From Adiantum capillus-veneris (taxonomy: Eukaryota > Streptophyta > Polypodiopsida > Polypodiales > Pteridaceae): 64,000 bases of DNA. The notes beneath the pieces are model-generated. The model saw only the letters and a program-made list of their open reading frames with translations, was not told where the DNA came from and ran no database searches. Numbering within the stretch: the stretch's first letter is position 1; every line of letters starts with the position of its first letter. Positions 22,601-35,014 of the stretch are shown here, piece after piece. The stretch covers positions 1 through 64,000 of the forward strand of contig JABFUD020000237.1 in the NCBI GenBank assembly GCA_014529385.2, given 5' to 3'. Position numbers and translations under genes: made by a program.

Positions 22601-25600
22601 GCCATGGGCATCACCAACAACGTTTCTTTACGGCTGAAATCTGCAGCAACATCTCCTCCTTGCAAAGATTGGTCCTCCCTCTGAGTGAGGGCATGTGATG
22701 CTTTTATAGCTCCTAGCCACGGGCATGAATAGCTGCTCGCGTAGAGATCGCGGCCGTTTTTTTTTTTTTTTTTGTTCTGCCAAAAAAAGAGAGAGAGAAA
22801 ACGCTGGCTGATCAGTTGCCTTATTTATCAGATGGCTGCCCACTTATTAAGTGGGCGGCCGGTGAATTTTAAAAATAGTATGAACCTGCCCAAAAACTCA
22901 ATAAAACCTTATAAGTTCAAAACAATGCTTTCACAGCACTTCCCAGGCGTCCCTGGATGCAATCACATGCACAGTTGCAATGCAGACATAGACTTCCTCG
23001 CGGGAAAGCATCTGCTTTCCCGAAAAGCAATCCCGCTTTCTCAAAAAGCATCTGTTTTTCCTCAAAGTTTCCTCTGAACCCATCTTCATTCAAGTGCTTG
23101 CTTTTTCCTTGTGCACAATTCTAACATAGTTTGGAATTTCTTCCCGACTATGGATATCCCCTTTCCGATGCACCCGTCACCCACCTTGTGACGCATCAGG
23201 AATACCCATCACCTAGTCCTTTCCTACCGAACTTACGGTACAATCTCCTTCGCGATGCTCTATGTCACCCATCCTATGACGCATCAAAGATGTCCGTTCC
23301 CGGATGGTCGGATACTTCTTTCCGATGCTCCCTGTCACCCATCCGATGTGACGCATCAGAAGCACCCTGGCCTTACAGATATTCCCTTTCACAGTGCTCC
23401 TGTCATTACTTTGAATGACGCACTAGGAATACTCCCTACTCGGATGTCTCCAGTGAGAAAAACCCTCTCACTTAAAATTCCAATAATTCATTTAGAATTA
23501 TTTTTCCTTGATGTTCCAAGCGAGAAAACCCTCTCACTTATAAATCCAATAATTCATTTAGAATTATTTTTCTTTCAGATAAAGCCAATTCAGCAACAAC
23601 ACGAATAACTGCTCGCGTAGAGATCGTGGCCGTTTTTTTTTTTTTTTTTTGTGCGCTGTGCTACCCGAAATAGGGAGAGAGAATTCGCTGGCTGGTTTTG
23701 TTGCTTTATCTTCTAAGTGGCTGCCCACTTATTAAGTGGGCGGCCGGCATATTTTAAAATTGGTCTGAATCTGCCCAAAAACTCAATAAAACCTTATAAG
23801 TTAAAACCAATGCATTTAACAACACTTCCCAGGTGTCCCTGGATGCAACCACATGCTCGAATGCAATGCAAACATAGATTCCTCGCGGGAAAGCGTCTGC
23901 CTTCCCGCGATTGTTCCTGCTTTTCGTAAAATGCTTCATTGAACCCATCTTTATTCTTGTGCTTGCGTTCTTACGTGTATTTTCTTACTCAGTTCGGATT
24001 TCCTCCTTAGCCTACGGGATGCCCCCCTTACCGATGCACCCGTCACCCATCATGTGACGCATCAAGGGCACTCGTAACCCGGCCCTTTCCATCGAACTTA
24101 CGGAAACTCCTTCGCGATGTTTACCGTCACCCATCAAATGATACATCAGAGTTGTCCGTTCTTGATGGCAGTTCTTGTAGCTACAATCTTTTTAACAGTT
24201 CTTAGTGCACACAATAAAATATCCTAAAAAAGAGATTAATCATTAAAAATAAGAAAATAGTCAAATTAGCAAACAGTTGACCTCAACTGTAGTGCTTGGA
24301 CATATACCTCCAGTATCTCGGGATAAGCTGCTAATTCCTCCTGCGTCATCCACTGAGCATCTAGATTCGAATAGTTCTTAAACTTAACCAAATACTTCCG
24401 TGTTATCTTTCCGGATTTGAGAGACCGCTCCTGATGACTTACTATCTGCTCCGGTTGGAGTATTTCTTCTGTTTTCTCAACCTCAGGAGGTTCCTCAGCA
24501 CTAGGCTGACTCGGAGGCGGTCCTACATACGGCCGGAGTAAACTGACATGGAAAGCATTATGGATCTTCCAATTAGGCGGTAGCTCTAATCGGAAAGCGA
24601 CATCATTCACTCGCTCAGTGATCTTAAACGGCCCATAATAACGGGTAGAAAGTTTTACCACTTTCCCCTTATGAGACGCTTGTTTCTTAAGTCTTGCCTT
24701 CTCAAACTTGAGTAAGACTAACTGTCCGACTGTTAAGTCTAGATTCCTTTTGTGCTTGTCTGCAGCTTTCTTATGCTTTTCCTGAGAGCATAGAATAGCT
24801 CTCCTAACTTGCCCGTAGGCGGTGTCCAAATCCCGGACAAATTCATCTGCTGCAAAGATCTTATCCTTTGTTAAAAGGATGGGTGGAAGCAAAGGCTTAC
24901 CATAAAGAATCTCAAAAGGTGCTTTCCCTGTCGATGAGTGTATGGTATTGCTATACGCATACTTGACAAGAGGCAAATATTTCTCCCAGTCAGATTGCCG
25001 GTCTGACACATAAGCTTTTAACATATCCAATACTGTGGAATTGGCTATCTCACTTTGCCCGTCCGTTTGAGGATGGTAGGCAGATGAAAAATTCAACTTC
25101 GTACCAAGATTATCCATCAAGGCACGCCAAAAATTTCCCGTCATGCGAGGATCTCGATCACTCACTATAGACTTAGGCATTCCATGATGCTTAAAGATCT
25201 GTGCTAGAAAGACCCTAGCCATATGATTTGCTTTGATCGTTTTCTTGACTGGAAAAAAGTGTGCTTGCTTGCTAAACCTGTCCACAATGGTCCAGATCGC
25301 GTCATTTCCAGTCTGAGTTCTAGGGAGGCCCATGATGAAGTCCATGGCAATACTTTTCCAAGGTTCATTAGGCACAGGCAATGGTTGTAGTAACCCAGGC
25401 GTCTTATGCCGATCATACTTCACTTTTTGGCAAACCAAGCATTCCCTGACATACTTATCAATGTCTGCTTTAAGGCTAGGCCAAAAGAAATATCTTTCCA
25501 TTGCTAAGGTCGTAGGGAGAATACCCCGATGACCCGCATAAGGCGGAGCGTGTGCTTCATCCATGATCTTCTTTCCTAATGGTTCCGCCACACATATGGC

Positions 25601-28600
25601 CTGATGGTGGTAGAGATAACCGTCCCGAATGGAATAGGGAAACTCATTCTCTCCATGATGTAGCTTTCCCCAAATGGTGGAGAAGTCTGGATCATTCGGA
25701 TACAAATCCGGTAGTGCTTCTAATTCTTGGTGATACACCGAAGTGATAGCGTTCACCCTTGGCCGCCTAGACAGTGCGTCTGCGACTACATTCTTACTCC
25801 CAGCCGTGTGAAGGATCTGGAAGTGAAACATAGACAAAAAGTTTGCCCATCTCATCTGCTTCTCAGATAGTTTCCTTTGCGTAAGAAAATACCGCAAACT
25901 CTGGTGATCAGTCTTGATCACAAAATCCGCTCCTAGAAGATAGTGCTTCCAGTTGGATAAGGCGTGAATCACAACTGTGAGTTCCTTTTCGTAGATTGAT
26001 GCATGCAACTCTGCATCCTTAAGCCGTCTGCTTTCGTAGGCCACTGCATGGCCTTCTTGGTTTAGCACTGCTCCGATGCAATTGCCTGAAGCATCACAGT
26101 GAACCTCAAATGGTTTCCTTAAGTCAGGCACTATCAGAATAGGTCCATGGCTTAGCAAGTACTTGAGCCGATCAAAAGCTCCTTGTTGTCTCGATCCCCA
26201 TCTGAAAGGAATCTTCTTCTTTGTTAAATCATGAAGTGGTCCTGCTACTTGAGCAAATCCTCGGACAAACCTTCGATAATACGAACATAATCCCAGGAAG
26301 CTACGTACATCATGTACCGTAGTGGGAATAGGCCAATCTTCTACCACTCGGATCTTGGCAGGATCCATACTCACTTGATTGTGAGAGACTATATGACCGA
26401 GATAGTGTATCTCTGAGAGAAAGAATTCGCTCTTCTTTGCATTCACATGCAACTCATGCTTTCGCAATTCTTGAAACACTAAGTCCAAGTGCTTCCCTTT
26501 CTCTGATTCTGTGTTTCCTTGAACATCTGGAATGGAGTTCGAGCTTGGTGGTGCGGGTTCCTTCCTTGCTTTCTCTTGCCTCGTAGAGGCTTGCTCTTGC
26601 CGTTGCTGCTTTAGCGGGCAGTCCGGTTTCATATGTACTTTCTCGCCACAGTAGAAGCATCTTCCTTCCTCTCTGAAAGTTTGAAGTTGAGTAGGAGAAA
26701 GGTACTTAGTTCGCTTGCCAGTGCCCTCTGGCTTCTTAGAATGATCATCGTCTCTAGATGGAGGACGTTTTCTTCCTTGTCCCCCTTGGTCATAGTAGAC
26801 CCCTCTTTGTCTTGCACGGTAGGTGCTATGCTCCATCTTTCTGGGCGTCCCAGTTGAGTGCAAATCCTCAGCAATGATTGCTGACTCCATCATCCTCTGA
26901 AGAGTATCATGTGGATACACCTTCATACTCTTTCGAAGCTGCGGTTGGAGATCCGCTTCGAACTTTCGTTTCTTTTCCTCGTCGGCAATCTTCATGAAGG
27001 GAGTGACCTTCAGAAGAACCGACCAATACTTGTCCACATAAGTCGTTACTCTTTCATGTTCCTTCTGGGCAAGCCAGTCCCATTCCTTCCGTATGTCCTG
27101 CTCGAAGTCAGGCGGAAGAAATTGTTCATAAAATTCAGATTTGAAGCTCTCCCAAGTTCTGGCTTGAGAACCTTCTAGAATCTTGGCTAACCACCAATTA
27201 CTTGCCGTTTCCTTGAGGTGCTTCCCCACATGGCGTAATTTGGATTTTTCTGTGAAGTGCCCATTGGTAAAGGCGACTTCAAACTGTCTGATGAAGGACA
27301 GTGCTTTGGAGATGTCTCTCTGTCCGTTGTAGGTTTCGAACTTGATGTCCTTGTCGCCTAATTTGAAGACTCTCATGCGATGTTGAGACTTGCGACCTTG
27401 CTTCTTGAATCGAGGCTTATCTTTAGGTTGATGTATGGTAGTGGCTGTAGTAGCTGCTTCCTTCTTCTGACGAGATGATCGAGAAGTAGAAGTATAATCA
27501 GGAGAGTAAGATGGAGATGAGATAGAGATGTCCTTGCTCTCGTCTAGCAGAGAGAGCGCTTTTTCTTGGCCTTTCCTTGAAGTAGGCCGTTCATTCCGAT
27601 CCGAAGATCCTTTGTACACCTCGGCACGTGCTTCTTCTCTTGCCTCCTGTGGTCTCACGCCAATAGTGTTGTCTGGATGCTTGGATGCATCAGTTCCATT
27701 CGTTTTCTTCATTCCACCCAAAAGCTTTTGGACGTCTGGCAACAGTAAGATTTGTTGCAACTCCGCAAGCTGAGCTTGCACTTGTTGAAGCTCCTCTTCA
27801 ACGCTTCTCCCTTGGCTCGACATGGTTCTTCCCGTTCTTCCCGGAATCGTCCTTCTTTGCAGAGAAAGAGAGGAGTCCGAGCTTTGATACCACCGTCACA
27901 AAACGGGAGCGTACACGAGCACTTGAAAATCTGAAAATTAAAATACTTTGCAAATGTGAGAGAAGGGAGAAGATCGACACAGTATTGGGGACCAGAAGAT
28001 GGGCTGGTCCCCCCCCCGTTAAGAGTATTCTTTTATTCAGGGAGAATTCGTATACAAGTACGAGAACCCGAGGAAACCCCTCCGTTCTGTAATCTTAGAC
28101 CCGAAGGTCGTGCTTTCTCGTAAAGGGCTTGGGCACAAGGCTGTTCCTTCCCGTAAGGGACTTAGGCGTGAAGCCGTACTTTTTCGTAAGGGACTTAGGC
28201 GTGAAGCTGTACTGCCCGTGAAGGGCCTTCCCGTAAGACGGGAGATTCCTGCAAAACAAACCACACAGAGCAACAATTCTCAATGCGTACCAACACCTTA
28301 TACCTGTCGCTCCTTGCTAGGAGAATTGACCTCCGTACTTAGTCGTCACGCGAACACTTGCTGTTTCTGTCGCCAGTCTCTGTTCCAGAATCCTAGCGCT
28401 GGTGCTTTTCTGCTGCTTCCGGCTCTTCGTAGTCTCGCGATCTCTTGCGGCAGACTCTTCTCTTGCTGATGTTGGTACCTCCCGTGAGTGAGGGCATGTG
28501 GTGCTTTTATAGTTCCCTGGCCACGGCACGAAAAACTGCTCGCATAGAGATCGCCGCCGTTTTTTTATTATTTATTTTTTGCGCTGTTCTACCCGAAATA

Positions 28601-31140
28601 GGGAGAGAGAATTCGTTGGCTGGTTTTGTTGCTTTATCTTCTAAGTGGCTGCCCACTTATTAAGTGGGCGGCCGGCGTATTTTAAAATTGGTATGAACCT
28701 GCCCAAAAACTCAATAAAACCTTATAAGTTAAAACCAATGCATTTAACAACACTTCCGAGGCGTCCCTGGATGCAACCACATGCACGAATGCAATGCAAA
28801 CATAGATTCCTCGCGGGAAAGCGTCAGTCTTCCCACGATTGTTCCTGCTTTTCGTAAAAAGCTTCATTGAACCCATCTTTATTCTTGTGCTTGCGTTCTT
28901 ACGCGTATTTTCTTACTCAGTTCGGATTTCCTCCTTAGCCTACGGGATGCCCCCTTACTGATGCACCCGTCACCCATCATGTGACGCATCAGGGGCACTC
29001 GTAACCCGGCCCTTTCCACCGAACTTACGGAAACTCCTTCGCGATGTTTACCGTCACCCATCAAATGACACATCAGAGTTGTCCGTTCTTGATGGCAGTT
29101 CCTGTAGCTACAATCTTTTTAACAGTTCTTAGTACACACAATAAAATATCCTAAAAAAGAGATTAATCATTAAAAATAAGAAAATAGTCCAATTAGCAAC
29201 AATGTAATCCTTGACGTAGATGGGGAAGGGGGAGGGTCGGAAAAACCTCCTGGTGGGGAAAATTCTTCTTCACCTCTCTCATGCTCATCACGTCCAAGCG
29301 AAGTATCCATTCCGCTTTGAGTGATGACCATTCTGAAGTCGTGGGTCCTTGTGGGTTCTTGTGGTCTTGGGTTCTTAAGTTCACGAGGAACTTGGGTTCT
29401 TGGGGGTCTTGGGTCTTGGGGTTCTTGAGGTTCTTGAGGGTTTTCTTTCGCTTGCAATCTGTGTTAGAGAAGGATCTTCTCTTCACCCGAGTTCTGCTCT
29501 TTTCCGGAGGCGCACCCCTTGGCGGCCTTGCGCTCACACCAAGGTTGCTTTTTCCCACCTCACGTCGATTGGCCGGCTGCTAAGTGCACGGTCTCTCGAT
29601 GAGTGAAAAGAGGCACAAGGGGAGGCTGGACAAGCCCTTCTTTCTTGGGATTCCTGTCACTCTTCAAAACACGATTAGGAATCGACACGCCCAAGCGAAC
29701 TTGGGTTTGTGCGATCGCAACAAGCAAAAAAAATACTTGTGATTCTTGTGGTTCTTTCCTTGAGTGATACAGAACACTGCCAAAGCTCTGATACCAATGT
29801 AAGGTGCAGCAAAATGAATGTTTGCGCTTTGCTCAAGATGAGTGCTCCAAACTATGCTCAAGGTCTCTTTTTTTGTTCTTATGGAAGGTAGAGCCTTCCG
29901 TTCTTAATGAGAGAGTGCTATGATCACAAACAAAGTGAATGGATACTGTGCATGCAAGTGTATGAGACTGAGATATATAGAGAGAAGAGAGATATGACAC
30001 CAGAGACGTTGTAAAACCCTCCTCCGAAGGCCCCCCTCTCGTCGGCGAGAGTGGTCTACCTATGATTGCACAAACTGGTACAAACTGTATGCGTGAGACT
30101 AATGGCACATCCTCTTGCTAGACTTAATGAAGGGTGTAAAAATGCTTGGTATGACCGACCGTTTATCTCAAGTTGAGACACCAATAGAAATCTCTCTATT
30201 TTGCTATTTGGATTTGCATTTTTGCTAGGATATGGTTCCTAGGCAAAGTTTTTTCCAAGCTTCAGTCGATCAAGACAATCCTATATGGTTAAGGGCAATG
30301 GAAATCATTCTAAGAAGGTACAACTTACAGAACTTGCAAGTGTGTTTTTTCTTCTTGATAAGATGTATAATTAGACTAGGTTAATTATCTGTACATGTTC
30401 AACAAGGTCGATTCTCTTTGCCATGAGATCTTTATGACGGTAGAAGTATTTGTTCGCTATGAGTTTAGGCTATGTTGACGACGACGACGGGGATGACGAC
30501 ACCGACCTAAGGGCTGAAATTTGCAATCTTTTATTTGCTGTCCAAAAACGCTATGGGCTGAAATCTGCTGTTGCCGAAAACGCTAAGAAAAACGCCGATT
30601 TTGCGGGTCTTTAGGGCTGAAAAACTGCATCTACTGTAGGGCTGAAAACTGATGATCTTTGGGCTGAATCTGCTACTCTTTTAGGGCTGAAAACTGCAGG
30701 TCTTCATGGCTGAAAAACGCTGCATGGCTGAGGTTGTATCTGCTAAAAACTGAAGCTTCTCTGTCTTGGACCAAAAACGCTAGCATGGATAATCTGCTGG
30801 CGATGGAACTTTGCAAAAACGCTAGGCTTGAACTTGCTTGGCGATGATGCCTTGTTGCAGAAAACGCTAGGGACTGGGAGTGTGTGGGTGATGACCACCT
30901 TGATGAAAATGCTAGGGGTGAAGCTAGGCGATGATGTCTTTGCTTGGAGGAAAGTCCACCAAGGGTCTTGCTTGAGAAGTTGCCTGGGAGTCCAACTAGG
31001 GCAAAGGGCCAGGGGCCATGCTATATAGTGGGTGGTTGGGAGGTGGACTCCTAGGTTCTAGTTCCCCCTGTCTTACATTGGTATCAGAGCTTAGGGAGGG
31101 AGCAACCATGGAGGAGGGGAAGAAGCATTGCCTTCTCTCC

Positions 31141-31176
<36 letters not shown>

Positions 31177-34100
31177 CTCCCTCCTGAAGCATGCAACGAA
31201 GAAGCATGGCCTTCTCTCCCGTTCTCTCTCTCCCTCGATTTCAACAGCAAGCCGTGCCATGCATGGTCTTGCATATCATGCAAGCCGTGGTGTTCACGGT
31301 AGGGGGACGAGGCACACGGTGTGCATAAGCTCTTGACAGGTGGGGACAACGAAGACAGGAGCCGTGTACAAGCACCCCTAGCAGAGGGAAGCGAGGCAGG
31401 TCGGCCACCTCCAAAAGTGTCGCAGATGGGCTCTATGGGTTTGCCTTGCCCTGCTCCATCTTGTTCGACACTACAGCCACCCCGGGTTCGGGCTCTGCAG
31501 CGCATGGTCATCATTTCTTTTCCTGTGCAGGCGGCAGAGAACGCCATCTCTTCAGAGCTTTTTGTTTTCACACATAAAACGCCCTAAGGCCTTTGGCCTT
31601 GGGCAATTGAATTTTACTAAGGGAGGCTGCTCTCGGGCCAACCCCCCCCTTGTAGCATTGGCATGAGGAAGGACCATGGAATCTCACGGGTCCGCATCTG
31701 CTCGGGATTTCAGCAAATCAGCAAAACTATCGTATTGTAGAGATTAAGGACGCAGCAGTACGACGGAACTTCAAAGGTGATCAAGGGGCTATTGCAAAAT
31801 CATGAGGCTATGGAACGTGCACAAACACGGTATTTTTTGCCCTACCTACTTTCCAACAAAAGTCACTTAAAAATAATAAGTGAAAAATGTCAAAAATAGG
31901 GAAACTAGGCTAAATGCATTGGAAAATTTCCGTGAAGGATTCTAATGGATTCTGATGGGAATGCTTATGATCATGCTGTGTGCAACCAGAGGATATGATC
32001 ATGCTGTGTGCAACCAGAGGATATGCATCTACACTAAGTGACTGGGCATGCACGGTCTACGAATAGACTCACAAAAGTGCCAGATCACTTCTAATCTAGA
32101 TTGATTGAACTGACTGAACCCTTGTCGTGCTGTAGCTTGTCCACAGACACATAGGGTTGGATGTGTCACGTGACAAGTGGCCTCTGGACTTCCTGAGCTT
32201 AGTCACTTCTTCCTTTAGGAGTCTACAGCTCGCTTGGCTGTAGCCAAGGAGGAGGAGAAGCGTCTCCGACGGGGCATTGCTTCCTTACAGCGGATGCAAG
32301 AGCACTACCCAGACTGCCCTTGGTTGGAGGAGCAGATGCAGCACGCTCGATAGGAGTTAACTAGAATTGAGGAATGGCGCCATGAGTTTCCCTTTCATTG
32401 ATAGGCGTCTCAGTGGACCTAGGTGGGCGACAAAGTTACTAGGGAGTTTGAAACCGGCCCGTAGGGCGGTAGACTTTGGCTTTCACCCGAAACTTTACTT
32501 TAGACTTTAGGACACGGAGAAACTTTGCAAATAAACCTGTAATTGGAATTTACACTTTGAACACATACGACTTGGAAGCTAGAGCGCTCCAAGCGAACGC
32601 TGACAACCTGTTGGCCCCAAAGACTGGCGCCCCTTTCGGTGTTTCTTTATTCTTATTAAAAAGGGAATAAAACCTGCGATTTCCTACGAGCTGTCCCGCA
32701 TAATCCGGGCTGAAAAAGACCCGTTCTTGCCTGATTTTGGCAGCATAACTGTACTAGGAAGCTTCATTGACAAACTTCCCATGCAATGGATGATCTTTCC
32801 AGCGCATACGGACACTTCACAAAACCTGGCGAGAATCTGCAGCATGCTGAATTCTCTGTTTTTTGCCCTGGAATTGCGCCAAATCACCTATTTAACGATC
32901 CCCTCGCTTCCCCGGACCTCTTGGGGGTATAAGGGATCGATTAGGGCCAAAACCCTAAACCTGCAAATTTACATAGCAGGCTGTAATTTCCTGTTTTGGG
33001 CTCTGTTTCGCGAGCCGAATGCATCTGTAGCAAGCCCTCATACTCCCGCACCTGTTGGGCTACTTGCCCTCTGAATCGGACGAGATTTCTTGTGAGAAAC
33101 CTCTCCGAATTCACTTGTACCTGCAAGGGATTAGCAATTAGCTAATCCAATACCTGGATAAGAGGCTCTTGCCTCGGCATACGCGCATGAGCCCACATAA
33201 CTGTACATACATATGAGTAGCCCTTGAGCGGGACATCATGATTCTGTATTCAAAAGGGGAGAGAGGTGCGCGAGAGCGGAATCATCGTGCTACATAGTGC
33301 AAGGGAGAAGGCAAGATTTCCATTAAAGCTTCATCACCTGCACCAACTACTCACACACACTCTATAGGTCACACTGAGTAAAAATCAGCCTCTCCTCTCA
33401 TTTTGGGCGCCTCCCTCTTCAGCTGGACTTGGCAAAATCATATGGAGCCGCCAAGTGTCCACTTTGCCTCTTTTGAGTTAATTTCCTAGTACCCACCAAC
33501 TTATAAGTGTAGCGAGGGACCCAAATGACTTTGAACTGAGCCTAGACATACTTTTACTGCTTGGATTCCAGTGCCGATCGGCCCGACCAACTCGTGGCGA
33601 CAAGGCCTTCCCGTTTGCGGGTGAAACTCTCGGCCGTCGGCCGTTTCATACTGGCCATACAATGTCCGCCATTTGCAACTTCAAAAAGAGGGTCCCAAAA
33701 ATTAAATAAAAATTATCGGAAAGAAACCAACAACTAAGGTTAGCAGTTGCCACGTCCTCGTGACATACCCCCTCCTTGAAGATAAAATCTGATCAGATGG
33801 CACAATTATTCAAGAGCAAAATAGCAGTTCCCTAAATTTTAGGAGATGCTTCCATTGGACTCTCATTGGTCATCTGACCATCTTTCACCGCTGGGACCAC
33901 ATCCAAAAATGCAATGTAGCCCAGTTCTCGAGTGATTTTCTCTGGGTGACACCACCTTGGCATTGTGCCTTTATTGAGTTCACTTCCTAGTATCCACCAA
34001 CTTCCCGTCTGCGGTTGAAACTACTGTTCACATTGGCGGGGACGCAGGTTGAAGGGCAGCGAGGGCGTGCGGAGGACGGGGCAGCGCGCGAAACGCGAAG

Positions 34101-34488
34101 GGGATTTGGGGAGGGGGGGGATGGCGAGGGGGAGCAGGGGTGTGCAGATGGAGCTGGTCAGCAGCAGCGAGCCAAGCTTTTTTTAAGGATGCTTGGGCTT
34201 ACGGGAGGGATACTTACCATTGATCGAGCTCGCTTACAATAACACCACTGATTTCTCTACTAGCAAAGCTTCCTTTGAGATCATTGAGGGAACTTGCAAA
34301 GCTCCACCTATTCTTCTCATAGAGGACAAGATCTTTGAGGGCGACAAATTTGCTCAAGCCTTGGATATGGCTTGTCAAGTGCAGCGGAAGTGTTTAAGGA
34401 TTTAACTCGAATGTAGTACTCCGCACGAACACAAGGTTACTTTACTTCACTTGAAAGAATTGAACTGAATTGAATGAAAGAGAAAGAC

Positions 34489-34556
<68 letters not shown>

Positions 34557-34952
34557 GAAATGTTATATTAACGTCTTCAAAAGGCCAAAATGACCTATGA
34601 GACCAAAAAGTTACAATTGGTGAATCTGATACCATGTCTGAGTACGAAAATTACAAAGTTACAAAGAACTAGCACTAAAACCATAGTTACCAGGAACGGG
34701 AAACCGGAACGGGAACGCGGAATGGGAAAGCCGAACAAAATGCCATTCCCTGTTACAGGTACTCACGTTTGAAACACAGAACGGGGATTCGGAACGGGAT
34801 CTTGGAATGGGAACGGGGAACGGAGACCTGAAAACGGCCATTCCCTGTAACTATGACTAAAACACTAAGGAGAAAGGAAATGGGGGGGGGGGGTTGTGAG
34901 TTCAGATGAAATCTCTCATCGGTCGCTTTGGATCTCATCGACCTCCTCCATG

Positions 34953-35014
<62 letters not shown>

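Larger units (their letters stand above)
20999..24275 (-). repeat. B 3' LTR, interrupted by B2
   Basis: 3277 bp. Removing B2 (21639-23598) and one duplication leaves 1312 bp, against 1308 bp for the other LTR. It contains 33-bp tandem repeats at 21218-21340. Confidence 0.88.
20999..29201 (-). mobile_element. Chromovirus B, nested in A1
   Basis: 8.2-kb gypsy element with LTR edges TGTCACAAAACGGG (plus left) and AATTAGCAACA (plus right). Flanks GTGTA (left) and ATGTA (right) agree with a 5-bp duplication, and joining them restores the A-family frame. Order on the minus strand: 5' LTR 27894-29201, PBS-like TGGTATCAAAGC, gag-pol 27823-24266, 3' LTR 24275-20999. It interrupts the His/Asp-rich ORF of A1. 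Confidence 0.9.
17891..32175 (-). mobile_element. LTR retrotransposon A1, non-autonomous, carrying nested elements
   Basis: Minus-strand element whose LTR outer edges are TGTAAGGTGC (plus left) and CACGTGACA (plus right). Flanking AGTAG (17886-17890) and AGTGG (32176-32180) form a 5-bp duplication with one change. PPT on the minus strand is GAAAAGGGGCGGA (plus 19645-19657); the PBS is TTGGTATCAGAGC, plus 29785-29797. After removing B (20999-29201) the internal region is about 1.95 kb, too short for gag-pol, and no RT, RNase H or integrase motif is present. A2 at 52855 has the same organisation, so this is a real non-autonomous family and not a chance deletion. Confidence 0.85.

Noticed and set aside
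28110-28240. Short tandem array as a CRISPR-like array
   Set aside because: Units are contiguous 33-bp repeats without spacers, inside an LTR of a plant retrotransposon.
30996-31571. 191-codon minus frame with RERERE run
   Set aside because: Read through the (CT)n tract and the TRIM-like insertion; no domain and no second copy.
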